DNA from: Nematostella vectensis
Lineage: Eukaryota > Cnidaria > Anthozoa > Actiniaria > Edwardsiidae
Assembly: GCF_932526225.1 (NCBI RefSeq)
Contig: NC_064044.1
Location: 14,819,453-14,883,452, forward strand
Direction of reading: 5' to 3'
DNA length: 64,000 nt
Below are positions 23,234 to 33,381 of this stretch, in pieces. A program made the position numbers and the translations under genes. The notes under the pieces are model-generated. The model had not been told where the DNA came from, ran no database searches, and was given only the letters and a program-made list of their open reading frames with translations. The first letter of the stretch is position 1. Each line of letters starts with the position of its first letter.

Positions 23234-23753
23234 GAACCTCATGGCTACTTGTTGATGGATTTTCATAAAAAAAAACCTTACGCCTACCGCCTTCGCTATC
23301 ACATCTTACCCAACCAATGTCCCATGTACGTTTACTCCCCTCCATCTCCTAAACGTCTCTTACACGCCGACAACACCGATTTGACATCCAGCGTGAACTC
23401 GCAAGATTAGGAGAGATCCATTTACGCACCCGACAGGTGAAAGCTACAACTACTGCGGACCTGGTACGAAACTCAATCAGAGATTAAACGCTACCAACCC
23501 GAGCATAAGTAAACCTATCAACATCTTAGGCGCCTTTTGCCGACAAACACGTGGCTGATAAAAAATTACTAGACGATATATCAAAAATCCCAAAAAAACA
23601 TTCGACCCGCAAAAACTCCCTTAGTACGCTCTTTCATTTCTATTAAGAGACAACACGGTATGGGAATAAAAAAAGAAGAAAAGGGAGAAGAAGACGAAGA
23701 CGAACACGAAAAAAAGGTATAAATAGAGGTAAAGGGAAAGCCACCCGTTTCAG

Positions 23754-24692
23754 TTGACGATGGCTAGGACACGAGAAGGAACAGGTGGAGTAGTACGCTC
23801 CCGTGGTGGTGCCACACGAGGTACACCCTGTACCCGTGGCGATGTCACACGTGGGGGTGTACGTGGACGACCCAAAGCAAGCGCGCGTGCGCGTTATAGA
23901 GCAGAAGCACAATTGAGTCAACGCCATGGTCTCTCTCCTCCCACACCACCTGAAGGGATTAGCCCCCTTCCCACATCCACACCCTCTACCTCCTCATCCC
24001 CTGTAGCTTCACCATTGGACACTATTCTTCGAGACGACTTGGGGGTTCCCCTCGAGATCCCATCATTCCTTTCACCAACACTGTCTCCCCTGCCTACCAC
24101 TTCTGCCGTGAGTACACCAGGACAACTGCGACGTACCCCACCATCGTTTACACCACGATTATCTATCTCGCGACGACGAAGTGACACTCCCACCAAGCGC
24201 CGACGAATGCATCGGGAATATCGATCTGGAGAACGAGTCCTGCTTTCCCGGCGGCGACCTACCAGTGCCATGGGACGTATCATCACTAAAAAGAAAACAC
24301 CACCACGACGCACCAATTTGCTTGAAGCCTTCAGAGCTGTAGCTGGTACCCCTGATGGAAGTAGTTATTCACCTTCATCACCGCGACCGAGATCTACCGC
24401 GGGGAGTATTGGTCCTCCTCCACGAACTTCAACCCCCAGAAGTCGTACAGGAAGCCGCGTCCGTACCCCACCCACACCTGTTTCAAGTCGTGCCCCTTCC
24501 CGTGGCGCAAGAGGAATCCAAACCACCATGACCACTAAAACGTGTGTCTCCCGCAAGAGCCGTGGACGGAACGGAAGCAACACCACCAAGACCAAATGCA
24601 TCACCACCCGTCGTGTGGCTGTTCATGGAGCAAGTCAACATGGTGGTCAAGTCCCCTTTGGCAAATTCAATCCAGCATGGAGAACACTATAG
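23754..24692 (+). pseudogene. Polinton Arg/Ser/Pro-rich basic ORF
   Basis: A 312-codon open stretch, low complexity, very rich in Arg, Thr, Pro and Ser, ending HGGQVPFGKFNPAWRTL. The composition suggests a nucleic-acid-associated virion component, but no family is recognised. Position after the ATPase fits Polinton late genes. Confidence 0.4.
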
Positions 24693-24751
24693 ATGTAAAC
24701 CATATAAATAGCAAAGACTTTACATCCTAATCTCATTTCGTCATGTCTAGC

Positions 24752-25078
24752 TGACTGAGAAGGAACAAGGGCTTCCTTGAAGTGCTCTCGCATACCAAAG
24801 GGAAAGCGCGACAACGTCTTCTGGCAAATGCTACACCCGAAAAAATAAACACCTTGAGTGAAATTGCCTCACCTACAACAACTACGTACCCTGGCCAACA
24901 AGAGAATACCCAATGGTTCCCGAAAACGCTCCGTCACAAGTCAACGTGGTGGATTTGTCATTCCTCTCTTAATTGGAGCCTTGACCGCCACAGCAGCCAC
25001 AACCGTGTTGCAAAAAGCCATCGGCAAAATCTAAAGACGATAAATAGAGTCGACGTAAAAGTTCATCCCCTCAGTTGA
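24752..25078 (+). pseudogene. Polinton small ORF remnant
   Basis: The first part (RQRLLANATPEKINTLSEIA) follows the pattern of a small Polinton protein in which a helical N-terminus precedes a Gly-rich tail. Function unknown. Fossil. Confidence 0.4.
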
Positions 25079-25201
25079 CTCAAGACATTTATCATGACCA
25101 CACAAAAAGGAGGAGCCCACCGCATGGTCATGATCCCCGAATACATGATCAACATGATTATGACCAAGAAAAACGTCATCATGGTCCCTTAATTCCGTAT
25201 C

Positions 25202-25609
25202 ATGGCACGGTTGGATGGGGAAATGCGAGCTATCTTGAATGACTCCTCGTTACCGTTAGACGCAAAAATACACCACTACAATCGGGTGTCAAACCAATAC
25301 TTCAAATATTTACAACAATTCAAAGACAATGGTGACGTCAAAAGAAGAAGAATATTAGCTGAACCGGCCCTTAACCTTCCTTCGCCACCAAGCAAAACAC
25401 AAAGGTCATTATCATCACAAGCAAAAGTAGACAAGACCCCTCTACTTCCATCACCACCTAACAACACACCAAGGCCATCACGCATACCAAAACCAAGACT
25501 TAAACGACGACGACTACAAAATCCCGCAAGGACACCGACACTACCACCTATTCATTCACCGCCACAAGACCAACACCCAGGAGGGCAACTTCCATGGGAC
25601 CCTTTTTAA
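25202..25609 (+). pseudogene. Polinton small ORF with helical N-terminus and Pro-rich tail
   Basis: The start (LDGEMRAILNDSSLPLDAKI then HHYNRVSNQYFKYL) matches a recurrent small Polinton late protein; the C-terminal half is Pro/Arg-rich. An upstream fragment at 25095 (MTTQKGGAHRMVMIPEYMIN) probably belongs with it. Function unknown. Fossil. Confidence 0.4.
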
Positions 25610-25759
25610 AAAAAGAAAAAAAAGACAATGTGTTTTATATGTGCAACATCCTTTCTTTAATAAAATGAAATAATAAAAACCAAAACGTGGTGTTCGTGTG
25701 TTCCTTTTTTACACAGTAGTCTCCAAATGGTATTGAGGGAGAGGGAGTCTACTATACAT

Positions 25760-26436
25760 TTTTTTTGTTTCTCCTTTAACTACTCGGCAAATATGAATAC
25801 TTCAGCTTCAGGGCAATGCACGGGGCATGCCCCTGACTGGTAAAAGTGATACCCACAAGTCACAGCACTAATGTCAAATAAAAAGTTCTAATAAGGAGTA
25901 ACAGAATCATAATACTTCCATAATTGCTAGTATTTGGGGCAGCCATATAGTTTCAGATTAACGTAGGGGATGTCGAGCTCTTGCAATACCTTGCGCTAAT
26001 AGGATCCTCCCTTGTAAGCAAAGACTCCGCCTTGACCGTACATCTCATACCACTGCTTGACCACATTATTCAACTCCGTATGCGGTACGCTTGACCTAGG
26101 AGTGATATTAAAGTTCATCTACTTGATGCGCTGACTGGTATAACGAGCAGATCTCTGGTCACTCACCGAGAGTTCATGAAAGGAAATGGGAAACGAAAAA
26201 TGTTTCCCAACGACTTCATCGCCATGGTGACAAAAGGCCGCTTCTTTGGACCAAAACTCACGATTCACCGTAAACCTATCAAGGTCGAGAATGCCCGTGA
26301 TTGCTTGAAGCTCAGCAGCAACATGGCTCACTCCTCCTCCTTCCTTTTCGGCACCATTTCTCACCTCGGCCATTCCGTCACTTCCCAACAAAACAAGAAA
26401 AGGGCTACGCGTAGAGTCACACAAACAAAAATCCAA
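25760..26436 (-). pseudogene. Minus-strand Polinton-associated ORF remnant, unknown function
   Basis: The only minus-strand coding trace inside the element. Reading leftward it has LDLDRFTVNREFWSKEAAFC, then segments resembling VFAYKGGS and a Leu-Asp-Ile-Pro region, and a Cys/His-rich end with HCPEAEVFIF. I recall this arrangement from proteins encoded by mobile elements in invertebrate genomes, but no biochemical role is known to me. Broken. Confidence 0.4.
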
Positions 26437-26670
26437 AGGAACAGAAGGAACGGAAGGAAGTGGACTGTAGGAAAAAACAAAATCGAAATCTTGCTATTTA
26501 TATACTCTCAGGTCAGGTAGGAACCAATGAGAAACCTAGAATCGGTAAGAACCAATCAGAGAACAGCATCAAGAAAGCGCTTTACCAATAGAAAACGCTC
26601 TTTACCATGACGTCATCCTTTAGAAAAGTATAAAATAGAGAACGCCAGCTCACACACTCTCACAAGTCAT

Positions 26671-26908
26671 CATGAACAGCAACAACATGGATAGCCATAT
26701 GACATGTGAGATCTGTTGTGAAGGAAATGACAAACTCATGGAACTACTCCCTTCGCTGTAAGCAACCCTGCCATTACTCTTGTTTGTGGAAATGGCTACA
26801 CGCTCACCAAACACCTCACTGCAGAAAGGAATACTACTCGTGGAAACAAGAAGTGGTGCTGTGGATACACAGTGATTTCACCCCCCAAGAGCAAAACGCT
26901 ATCCGCTG
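26671..26908 (+). pseudogene. RING-finger-like remnant
   Basis: An opening MTCEICCEGND and, further on, CHYSCLWKWLHAHQTPHCRK give the Cys/His spacing of a RING-type zinc finger. RING proteins are carried by some large viruses and Polintons as ubiquitin ligases. Parts lie in different frames. Fossil. Confidence 0.4.
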
Positions 26909-26948
26909 ACCAAATTGTCCTCAAGAAAAACGAAAGGCTCAATCGGCC

Positions 26949-28140
26949 ATGAACCGCTACAAACAATTCATAAAACTTTACCCCGGTTACTTCCAGGATC
27001 CCTTTCACATCGGGGTAATGTGCAATTTATGTAGACACAAAGCCATCCATAAAACCAACAGGGAGAACAGACATGATATGGGACTCCCCCTCCTACTCCC
27101 CCGACGTACCTCCTTTTGGTCACGTCAAGAAAACGAAAATATAGCCCAGTATGGATTCTGGCTGTAGCTACACGACGACAACAATGATTACCATTGGACT
27201 GTCGAAAACGTCATCCCACCCCTCCCCCTGAAGGACACGTTGAAAGAGAAATATACGAATTGGGACCCGCCAGGTACATCAGGTGCAATCTTCGAGAATC
27301 GCTCAATCGTCGAAACAAGCTACCCTCACTAGACCGCGTCCAGACCCATCGACGAGCATGCATGGCCTGGTCCTACTGCGATAGCGGTGACTGGAGCTGG
27401 GAACTAGATAACCAGTTCGATCACGATAACCCCCCCCCCCACCACCACCCGTAGGACACCCACTACGAGCTGTCTACAAACGAGATCAACTCGCATGGGA
27501 TCCTAATGATCATGCTCGTCACCGAAACATCAACAACAGCGACTACGAGAGTGACGATAGCGATACGAACATGATCTCCGACATTGAGGAAGAAAGCTAA
27601 GAACAGGAAGTCAATGGGGACGCACCCACGCCTCAACCTTCGTCACCTCCTCCTCCGCTACCAAACATCTAATCAATTCCCCCAGCACCTCCCCTAGAAC
27701 GGTCTCTCAATGAAAGCTACAGAGTTCTAATGCAAAGAATAAAACAAGCGCTCCTACAAGGGGGTAGAGACTCACTCTCTCTCACCATCTCCGAACGTGT
27801 CTTGAACATCCTTCAAAGAATGCCCCTTCGAAGATTAAACGACATGCAATCGACCTCACTGGCGCCACGTGTCTTTGCATGACTACAATCCTACGCCAAC
27901 TTCCGGTACATCATGGAAAATGGGAATGAACTACACACTTTAGTACAAGCCATCGAAGCTAACGGTCAGACTGCTTCCACAGATAACCAAACACCACCCC
28001 AAGAGCAGACTGCTATCACAGGTAATCCAACACCTACACCAAGTTTTAATGACGAGTGTTAAGAATCCAAGTAGAGGGTGAACGCGCACTCGAAGTGCCA
28101 GTCATTGACTTTTCCAACATTCAATGGGAAGACTAAGAAC
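26949..28140 (+). pseudogene. Unassigned coding traces at the right end of the Polinton
   Basis: Several short open segments (for example 26949-27167 and 27194-27454) with an acidic stretch near 27.54-27.6 kb and a helical stretch near 27.70-27.90 kb. They probably continue the RING-like gene or are separate late genes. No family recognised; heavily broken. Confidence 0.3.
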
Positions 28141-28322
28141 ACTATTATAGATACTTCATAAATAACTTACTCTTTATGGACCTTTGTATTAATGTTCTTT
28201 CGTTAATAAATATGGTTTTGCTCTAAATATGGTGTGGACTATTAAGATCAGTTCAGCCCCCTCAAATCCGACCAATCACCATCCTCCTCCCCACGCCAAA
28301 GTTCAAAGGCCAAGTCCACCCG

Positions 28323-28718
28323 TGACGTCACTTCCGCCCCTTATATTCGAACCCATCACAGCACGCCATTTTCAACAGCCAATCAATTTTTTTATTTTGG
28401 TGAAGTCAGCTTAATTTTGCTTCTAGTGACGTCAGTTTGATGACGTCACAACCACGTGACAATATTCCTGCACCCACCTTGACACATAAAAGACACATAC
28501 CAAGTTTGATTGTCATATGATTCGTTTAGGATATATGTATATACTCAGTCTGCCATGAAGAAGTCTTAGTAAAGACGACAATTTGGCAGAGTCGAGTTCC
28601 AGTTTTTGGTGTATTGTATTCATTGTTCTGGTACACGACCACGACAGCTTGGGCTTTTTGTTTCTATAGATATAACATCGTGATAGTTGTTCTTAAAGTG
28701 ACGTTATCGATGACGTCA
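28323..28718. promoter_or_regulatory. Cluster of CRE-like TGACGTCA sites
   Basis: Four exact cAMP-response-element palindromes in 396 bp plus one E-box (CACGTG). bZIP proteins of the CREB/ATF type bind such sites. Whether they drive anything here is unknown; part of the density comes from a local duplication. Confidence 0.4.
28550..28589. other. Nested inverted repeat (hairpin)
   Basis: CTGCCA (28550-28555) pairs with TGGCAG (28584-28589), and inside it GTCTT (28563-28567) pairs with AAGAC (28572-28576) around a 4-base loop. It could be a transcript hairpin or a chance fold. Confidence 0.4.
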
Positions 28719-28887
28719 CGCATCGTTGCCCTTGACACATACATACATGACACCAAGTTTTGTTGTTATACGGAGTTTCTTTCACGAGAAATAAATGTTT
28801 TTTATTTTGATGACATCAGCATATTTTGCTTCTAGTCACAACAACCACGTCACGTGAGTTCCAAGCACCAAAAATGTTTTCAAAAAT

Positions 28888-28942
28888 TGCCGAAACCCAG
28901 GACTGTTCAGAGTTCCTGCAAACTCTCCGGATTGAACCAGGA

Positions 28943-28974
<32 letters not shown>

Positions 28975-28989
28975 ATGCGCTATTTTGGA
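28888..28989 (-). pseudogene. tRNA-Phe(GAA) copy 1, diverged, interrupted
   Basis: The left-most and most diverged member of the array. It has the anticodon GAA and the 29-bp T-arm insertion, but the 5' acceptor strand and D arm no longer pair well. Confidence 0.5.
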
Positions 28990-29157
28990 AAGTTCATGTC
29001 CAGCCTTAGTCTGCTCGGGCTTAAATATGATGAATTTTTAATGGGAAAATAAAAGGTGCGCCTAATGCCAACCAAAGAAGGACTGCTCTTCCTCGCCATT
29101 GTTTATGGGCAATAATCCAAACTTTATCTAATAATAAAAGTAAGACCTTCTAGATTT

Positions 29158-29166
29158 AAAAAAAAA
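29158..29166 (-). terminator. RNA polymerase III terminator of tRNA-Glu (example)
   Basis: Nine T in a row on minus, 8 bases past the discriminator of the tRNA-Glu at 29174. The same position carries six or more T in nearly all units (a variant with TTTT runs follows the copies at 35195 and 36823). Confidence 0.75.
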
Positions 29167-29173
29167 TGCATTT

Positions 29174-29245
29174 TTCCCATACCGGGAGTAGAACCCGGGC
29201 AGTTTGGGTGAAAACCAGAAATCCTAACCGCTAGACCATATGGGA
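29174..29245 (-). tRNA. tRNA-Glu(TTC) copy 1
   Basis: A 72-base gene read on minus: acceptor TCCCATA paired with TATGGGA, D arm with A-box-like TGGTCTAGCGG, anticodon stem TCTGG with loop TTTTCAC (anticodon TTC, reads GAA/GAG), T arm CCGGG with CCCGG, discriminator A. This is nearly the vertebrate tRNA-Glu sequence. In this copy the B box is GGTTCTACTCC instead of GGTTCGACTCC, and one anticodon-stem pair is lost. Confidence 0.8.
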
Positions 29246-29297
29246 TATCTGCTCACCTTAGGTAATGTTTTCTTGGTAATTAGAAGCGCAAAGAATA

Positions 29298-29309
29298 GTA
29301 TCATGATAC
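29298..29309. promoter_or_regulatory. Palindrome upstream of tRNA-Glu (example)
   Basis: GTATCATGATAC, a perfect 12-bp palindrome 53 bp upstream of the tRNA-Glu 5' end. It recurs at this place through the array, either exact or as GTATTATGATAC. It might be a conserved upstream element of tRNA-Glu transcription or simply part of the amplified unit. Confidence 0.4.
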
Positions 29310-29423
29310 GATGATGTTTTCTCCATAAATTTATCAAACTCATGTTTGTGACATACTTTACAAATATGTATGCCGTGTCTTGACTGTCAAAGAGATCCAT
29401 TTAACAAAAATGTTTTTAAAAGA

Positions 29424-29469
29424 TGCTGAAACCCGCGATTGTTCAGAGTTCCTACAAACTCTCCGGATT

Positions 29470-29507
<38 letters not shown>

Positions 29508-29525
29508 GAACTGAGCTATTTCGCA
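29424..29525 (-). tRNA. tRNA-Phe(GAA) copy 2, interrupted T arm
   Basis: The body matches metazoan tRNA-Phe: D arm GCTCAGTTGG, anticodon loop CTGAAGA (GAA), T stem CCTGG. After the B box (GGTTCAATCC) comes a 29-base insert, then the 3' T stem and acceptor. In this copy two acceptor positions have changed. Confidence 0.55.
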
Positions 29526-29706
29526 AGTTCAAATACAGCAACAGTCTCCTCGGGTTTAAGTATGATGAATTTTAAATGGGAAAATAAAAGGTGCGCGTAA
29601 TGCCAACCAAAGAAGGACTGCTCTTCCTCGCCATTGTTTTTGCGCAACAGTCGAAACTTTATCTAATTAAAAATGTAAGACCTTCTAGATTTAAAAAAAG
29701 GCATTT

Positions 29707-29778
29707 TTCCCATACCGGGAGTTGAACCGGGCCAGTCTGGGCGAAAACCAGAAATCCTAACCGCTACACCATATGGGA
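29707..29778 (-). tRNA. tRNA-Glu(TTC) copy 2
   Basis: Base 37 is G and the A-box region reads GGTGTAGCGG. Confidence 0.75.
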
Positions 29779-29956
29779 TATCTGCTCACCTTAGGTAATG
29801 TTTTCTTGATTAATAACAGCGCGAAGAATAGTATCATGATACGATAATGTTTTCTCCATAAATTTATCAAACTCATATTTGTGCCATACTTAACAAACAT
29901 GTCTGCCATGTCTTTACTGTGAAAGAGCTCCAGTCAACAAAAATGGTATAAAAAAA

Positions 29957-30058
29957 TGCCGAAACCCGGGATTGTTCAGAGTTCCTACAAAGTCTACGGA
30001 TTGAATCAGGAACATTCAGATCTTCAGTCTGACGCTATCCAAACTGAGCTATTTCGGC
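29957..30058 (-). tRNA. tRNA-Phe(GAA) copy 3, interrupted
   Basis: The B box is GATTCAATCC and the insert hairpin has a mismatch. Near-identical relatives lie at 47397 and 58269. Confidence 0.55.
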
Positions 30059-30240
30059 ACGTTCAAGTCCAGCAACAGTCTCATCGGGTTTAAGTATGAT
30101 GAATTTTAAATGGCAAAATAAAAGGTGCGCCTAATGCCAACCAAAGAAGCACTGCTCTTCCTCGCCATTGTTTTTGCGCAATAATCAACACTTTATCTAA
30201 TTATAAAAGTAATACCTTCTAGATTTAAAAAAATGCATTT

Positions 30241-30312
30241 TTCCCATACCGGGAGTCGAACCCGGGCAGTCTTGGTGAAAACCAGAAATCCTAACCGCTA
30301 GACCATATGGGA
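30241..30312 (-). tRNA. tRNA-Glu(TTC) copy 3
   Basis: B box exact; one mismatch in the anticodon stem. Relatives at 47681, 58553 and 62732. Confidence 0.85.
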
Positions 30313-30492
30313 TATCTGCTTACCTTAGGAAATGTTTTCTTGATTAAATACAGCGCGAAGAATAGTATCATGATACGATTATGTTACATCTAATAAATTT
30401 ATCAAACTCATATATGTGCCATACTTCACAAACATGTCTGCATGTGTCTTGACTGTGAAAGAGCTCCAGGCAACAAAAATGGTTTAAAAAAA

Positions 30493-30594
30493 TACCGAAA
30501 CCCGTGATTGTTCAGAGTTACTACAAACTCACCGGATTGAACCGGGGACCTTCGGATCTTTAGTCTGACGCTCTCCCAATTGAGCTATTTCGGC
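30493..30594 (-). tRNA. tRNA-Phe(AAA) copy 4, interrupted
   Basis: Anticodon loop CTAAAGA gives AAA (Phe, codon UUU). B box exact. Relatives at 47933 and 58805. Confidence 0.5.
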
Positions 30595-30771
30595 ACGTTC
30601 ATGTCTATCCTTAGTCTGCTCGGGCTTAAATATGATGAATTTTGAATGAAAAAAAAATGTGCGCAAAATGGCAACCAAAAAAGGACTGCTCTTCCTCGCC
30701 ATTGGTTTTGCGCAATAATCAAAACTTTATCTAATTATAAAAGTAAGACCTAGATTTAAAAAAATGCATTT

Positions 30772-30843
30772 TTCCCATATCGGGAGTAGAACCCGGGCCG
30801 TCTGAGTAAAAACCAGAAATCCTAACCGCTAGACCATATGGGA
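30772..30843 (-). tRNA. tRNA-Glu body with anticodon TTT (Lys)
   Basis: Loop TTTTTAC: the last anticodon base is T instead of C, so it would read Lys codons. The B box is changed at one base. Confidence 0.75.
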
Positions 30844-31020
30844 TATCTGCTCACTTTAGGAAATGTTTTCTTGACTAAATACAGCGCGAAGAATAGTATT
30901 ATGATTCGATGATGTTTTCTCCATAAATTTTTCAAGCTCATATTTGTGCCATACTTAACAAACATGTCTGCCGTGTCTTGACTGTGAAAGAGCCCCAGTC
31001 AAAAAAAATGGTTTAAAAAA

Positions 31021-31066
31021 TGCCGAAACCCGGGATTTTTCAGAGTAACTACAAACTCTCCGGATT

Positions 31067-31116
<50 letters not shown>

Positions 31117-31122
31117 TTCTGC
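31021..31122 (-). tRNA. tRNA-Phe(GAA) copy 5, interrupted
   Basis: One acceptor mismatch (5' GCAGAAA). Relatives at 48999, 59336 and 60527. Confidence 0.55.
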
Positions 31123-31228
31123 ACGTTCATGTCCAGACTTAGTCTGCTCGGGCTTAAATATGATGAATTTTGAATGAGAAAATTTTTTTTATAAAAGTCA
31201 GACCTTCTAGATTTAAAAAAATGCATTT

Positions 31229-31300
31229 TTCCCATACCGGGAGTCTAACCCGGGCAGTCTGGGTGAAAACCAGAAATCCTAACCGCTAGACCATATGGGA
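31229..31300 (-). tRNA. tRNA-Glu(TTC) copy 5
   Basis: B box reads GGTTAGACTCC. The spacer on its left is short (unit of 457 bp). Confidence 0.8.
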
Positions 31301-31426
31301 TATCTGCTCACCTTAGGAAATGTTTTCTTGATTAAATACAGGGCGAAGAATAGTATCATAAACATATATCATATAACATGTATCATGAATATATACGAAT
31401 TTCTAGATTAAAAAAAAAATGCATTT

Positions 31427-31498
31427 TTCTTATACCAGGAGTAGAACCCGGGCAGTCTGGGTGAAAACCAGAAATCCTAACCGCTAGACCATATGGGA
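31427..31498 (-). tRNA. tRNA-Glu(TTC) copy 6, weakened acceptor
   Basis: The 3' acceptor strand is TATAAGA, giving two mismatches. No tRNA-Phe separates it from the previous tRNA-Glu; an AT-rich spacer takes its place. Confidence 0.6.
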
Positions 31499-31676
31499 TA
31501 TCTGTTCACCTTAGGTAATGTTTTCTTTCTTATTAACAGCGCGAATAATAGTATCATGATACGATGATGTTTTCTCCATAAATTCATCAAACTCATATTT
31601 GTGCCATACTTTACAAACATGTAAGCCGTGTCTTGACAGTGAAAGAGCTCCAGTTAACAAAAATGGTTTAAAAAAA

Positions 31677-31722
31677 TGCCGAAAACCGCGATTTTTCAGA
31701 GTTCCTACAAACTCTCCGGGTT

Positions 31723-31759
<37 letters not shown>

Positions 31760-31778
31760 TCAACTGAGTTTTTTCGGC
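31677..31778 (-). tRNA. tRNA-Phe(GAA) copy 6, interrupted
   Basis: B box GGTTCAACCC; 3' T stem altered. Confidence 0.5.
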
Positions 31779-31961
31779 ACGTTCATGTTCAGCATTAGTC
31801 TGCTCGGGCGTAAATATGATGAATTTTGTATGAAAAAATAAAAAGTGCGCAAAATGGCAACCAAAGAAGGACTGCTCTTCCTCGCCATTGTTTTTTCGCA
31901 ATAATCAAAACTTTATCTAATTATAAAAGTAAGAACTTCTAGATTTAAAAAAATGCATTTT

Positions 31962-32033
31962 TTCCCATACCGGTAGTAGAACCCTGGCAGTCTGGGTGAA
32001 AACCAGAAATCCTAACCGCTAGACCATATGGGA
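31962..32033 (-). tRNA. tRNA-Glu(TTC) copy 7
   Basis: T stem changed (CCAGG with TACCGG side), B box GGTTCTACTAC. Confidence 0.65.
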
Positions 32034-32211
32034 TATCTGCTCACCTTAGGAAATGTTTTCTTGATTAAACACAGCGCGAAGAATAGTATTAAGATACGAT
32101 GATGTTTTCTCCATAAATTTATCAAGCTCATATTTGTACGATTCTTTACAAACATGTCTGCCGTGTCTTGACTGTGAAAGAGCTACAGTCAACAAAAATG
32201 GTTTAAAGAAA

Positions 32212-32313
32212 TGCCGAAAAACGGGGATGTTCAGAGTTCCTACAAACTCTCCGGATTGAACCAGGGACCTTCAGATCTTCAGTCGGACGCTCTCCCAACT
32301 GAGATATTTCGGC
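32212..32313 (-). tRNA. tRNA-Phe(GAA) copy 7, interrupted
   Basis: One anticodon-stem mismatch; 3' T stem altered. Confidence 0.5.
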
Positions 32314-32495
32314 ACGTTCATGTCCAGACTTCGTCTGCTCGGGCTTAAATATGATGAATTTTGTATGAAAAACTAAAAAGTGCGCAAAATGTCAAACAAA
32401 GAAGGACTGCTCTTCTTCGCCATTGTTTTTGCGCAATAATCAAAACTTTATCTAATTATAAAAGTAAGACCTTCAAGATTTAAAAAAATGCGTTT

Positions 32496-32567
32496 TTCCC
32501 ATACCGGGAGTCGAACCCGGGCCGTCTGGGTGAAAACCAGAAATCCTAACCGGTAGACCATATGGGA
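32496..32567 (-). tRNA. tRNA-Glu(TTC) copy 8
   Basis: B box and T arm exact; D arm has GGTCTACCGG. Confidence 0.85.
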
Positions 32568-32748
32568 TATATATCTGTTCACCTTAGGAAATGTTTTCTT
32601 GATTAAATACATTGCGAAGAATAGTATTATGATACGATGACGTTTTCTCCATAAATTTATCAAGCTCATATTTGTGCCATTCTTTACAAACATGTCTGCC
32701 GTGTCTTGACTGTGAAAGAGCTCCAGTTAACAAAAATGGTTTAAAAAA

Positions 32749-32850
32749 TGCCGAAACCCGGGATTTTTCAGAATTATTACAAACTCTCCGGATTGAACCA
32801 GGGACCTTCAGATCTTCAGTCTGATGCTCTCACAACTGAGCTATTTCGGT
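32749..32850 (-). tRNA. tRNA-Phe(GAA) copy 8, interrupted
   Basis: First base of the acceptor is A rather than G. Relative at 62451. Confidence 0.5.
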
Positions 32851-33029
32851 TGTTCATGTCCAGACTTAGTCTGCTCGGGCTTAAATATGATGAATTTTGA
32901 ATGCAAAAAAATTTTGCGCAAAATGGCAACCAAAGAAGCACTGCTCTTCCTCGCCATTGTTTTAGCGCAATAATCAACACTTTATCTAATTATAAAAGTA
33001 ATACCTTCTAGATTTAAAAAAATGCATTT

Positions 33030-33101
33030 TTCCCATACCGGGAGTCGAACCCGGGCAGTCTTGGTGCAAACCAGAAATCCTAACCGCTAGACCATATGGG
33101 A
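33030..33101 (-). tRNA. tRNA-Glu body with anticodon TGC (Ala)
   Basis: Loop TTTGCAC gives anticodon TGC. One stem mismatch; B box exact. Left edge of higher-order repeat A. Confidence 0.75.
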
Positions 33102-33272
33102 TATCTGCTTACCTTAGGAAATGTTTTCTTGACTAAATACAGCGCGAAGAATAGTATTATGATTCGATGATGTTTTCTCCATAAATTTATCAAGCTCATA
33201 TTTGTGCCATACTTAACAAACATGTCTGCCGTGTCTTGACTGTGAAAGAGCTCCAGTCAACAAAAATGGTTT

Positions 33273-33279
33273 AAAAAAA
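33273..33279 (-). terminator. RNA polymerase III terminator of tRNA-Phe (example)
   Basis: Seven T in a row on minus, directly after the discriminator base of the tRNA-Phe copy at 33280. Present in most units. Confidence 0.7.
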
Positions 33280-33325
33280 TGCCGAAAACCGCGATTTTTC
33301 AGAGTTCCTACAAACTCTCCGGGTT

Positions 33326-33362
<37 letters not shown>

Positions 33363-33381
33363 TCAACTGAGTTTTTTCGGC
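33280..33381 (-). tRNA. tRNA-Phe(GAA) copy 9, interrupted
   Basis: Same variant as 31677. Confidence 0.5.

Larger units (their letters stand above)
16138..28140 (+). mobile_element. Polinton/Maverick element, degraded, about 12 kb
   Basis: Gene content diagnostic of Polintons: protein-primed DNA polymerase B, retroviral-type integrase, major capsid protein, adenain-like protease and FtsK/HerA packaging ATPase, nearly all on plus. The left end is cut inside the polymerase at the junction with the gypsy fragment, so the left terminal repeat is missing. I could not recognise a right terminal repeat, so 28140 is an estimate. The coding regions contain many breaks (a dozen or more), so this is an old, inactive copy. 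Confidence 0.85.
28141..28854. other. Non-coding segment between Polinton and tRNA array
   Basis: It holds four perfect TGACGTCA palindromes (28323-28330, 28427-28434, 28441-28448, 28711-28718) and a CACGTG at 28453-28458. Two diverged copies of a segment containing TTTTATTTTG and TTTTGCTTCTAGT occur near 28390-28430 and 28800-28840. The 73-codon ORF here has no recognisable feature. Confidence 0.5.

Noticed and set aside
23643-24607. Minus-strand ORFs opposite the Arg-rich Polinton gene
   Set aside because: Low-complexity shadows caused by the biased composition of the plus-strand gene.
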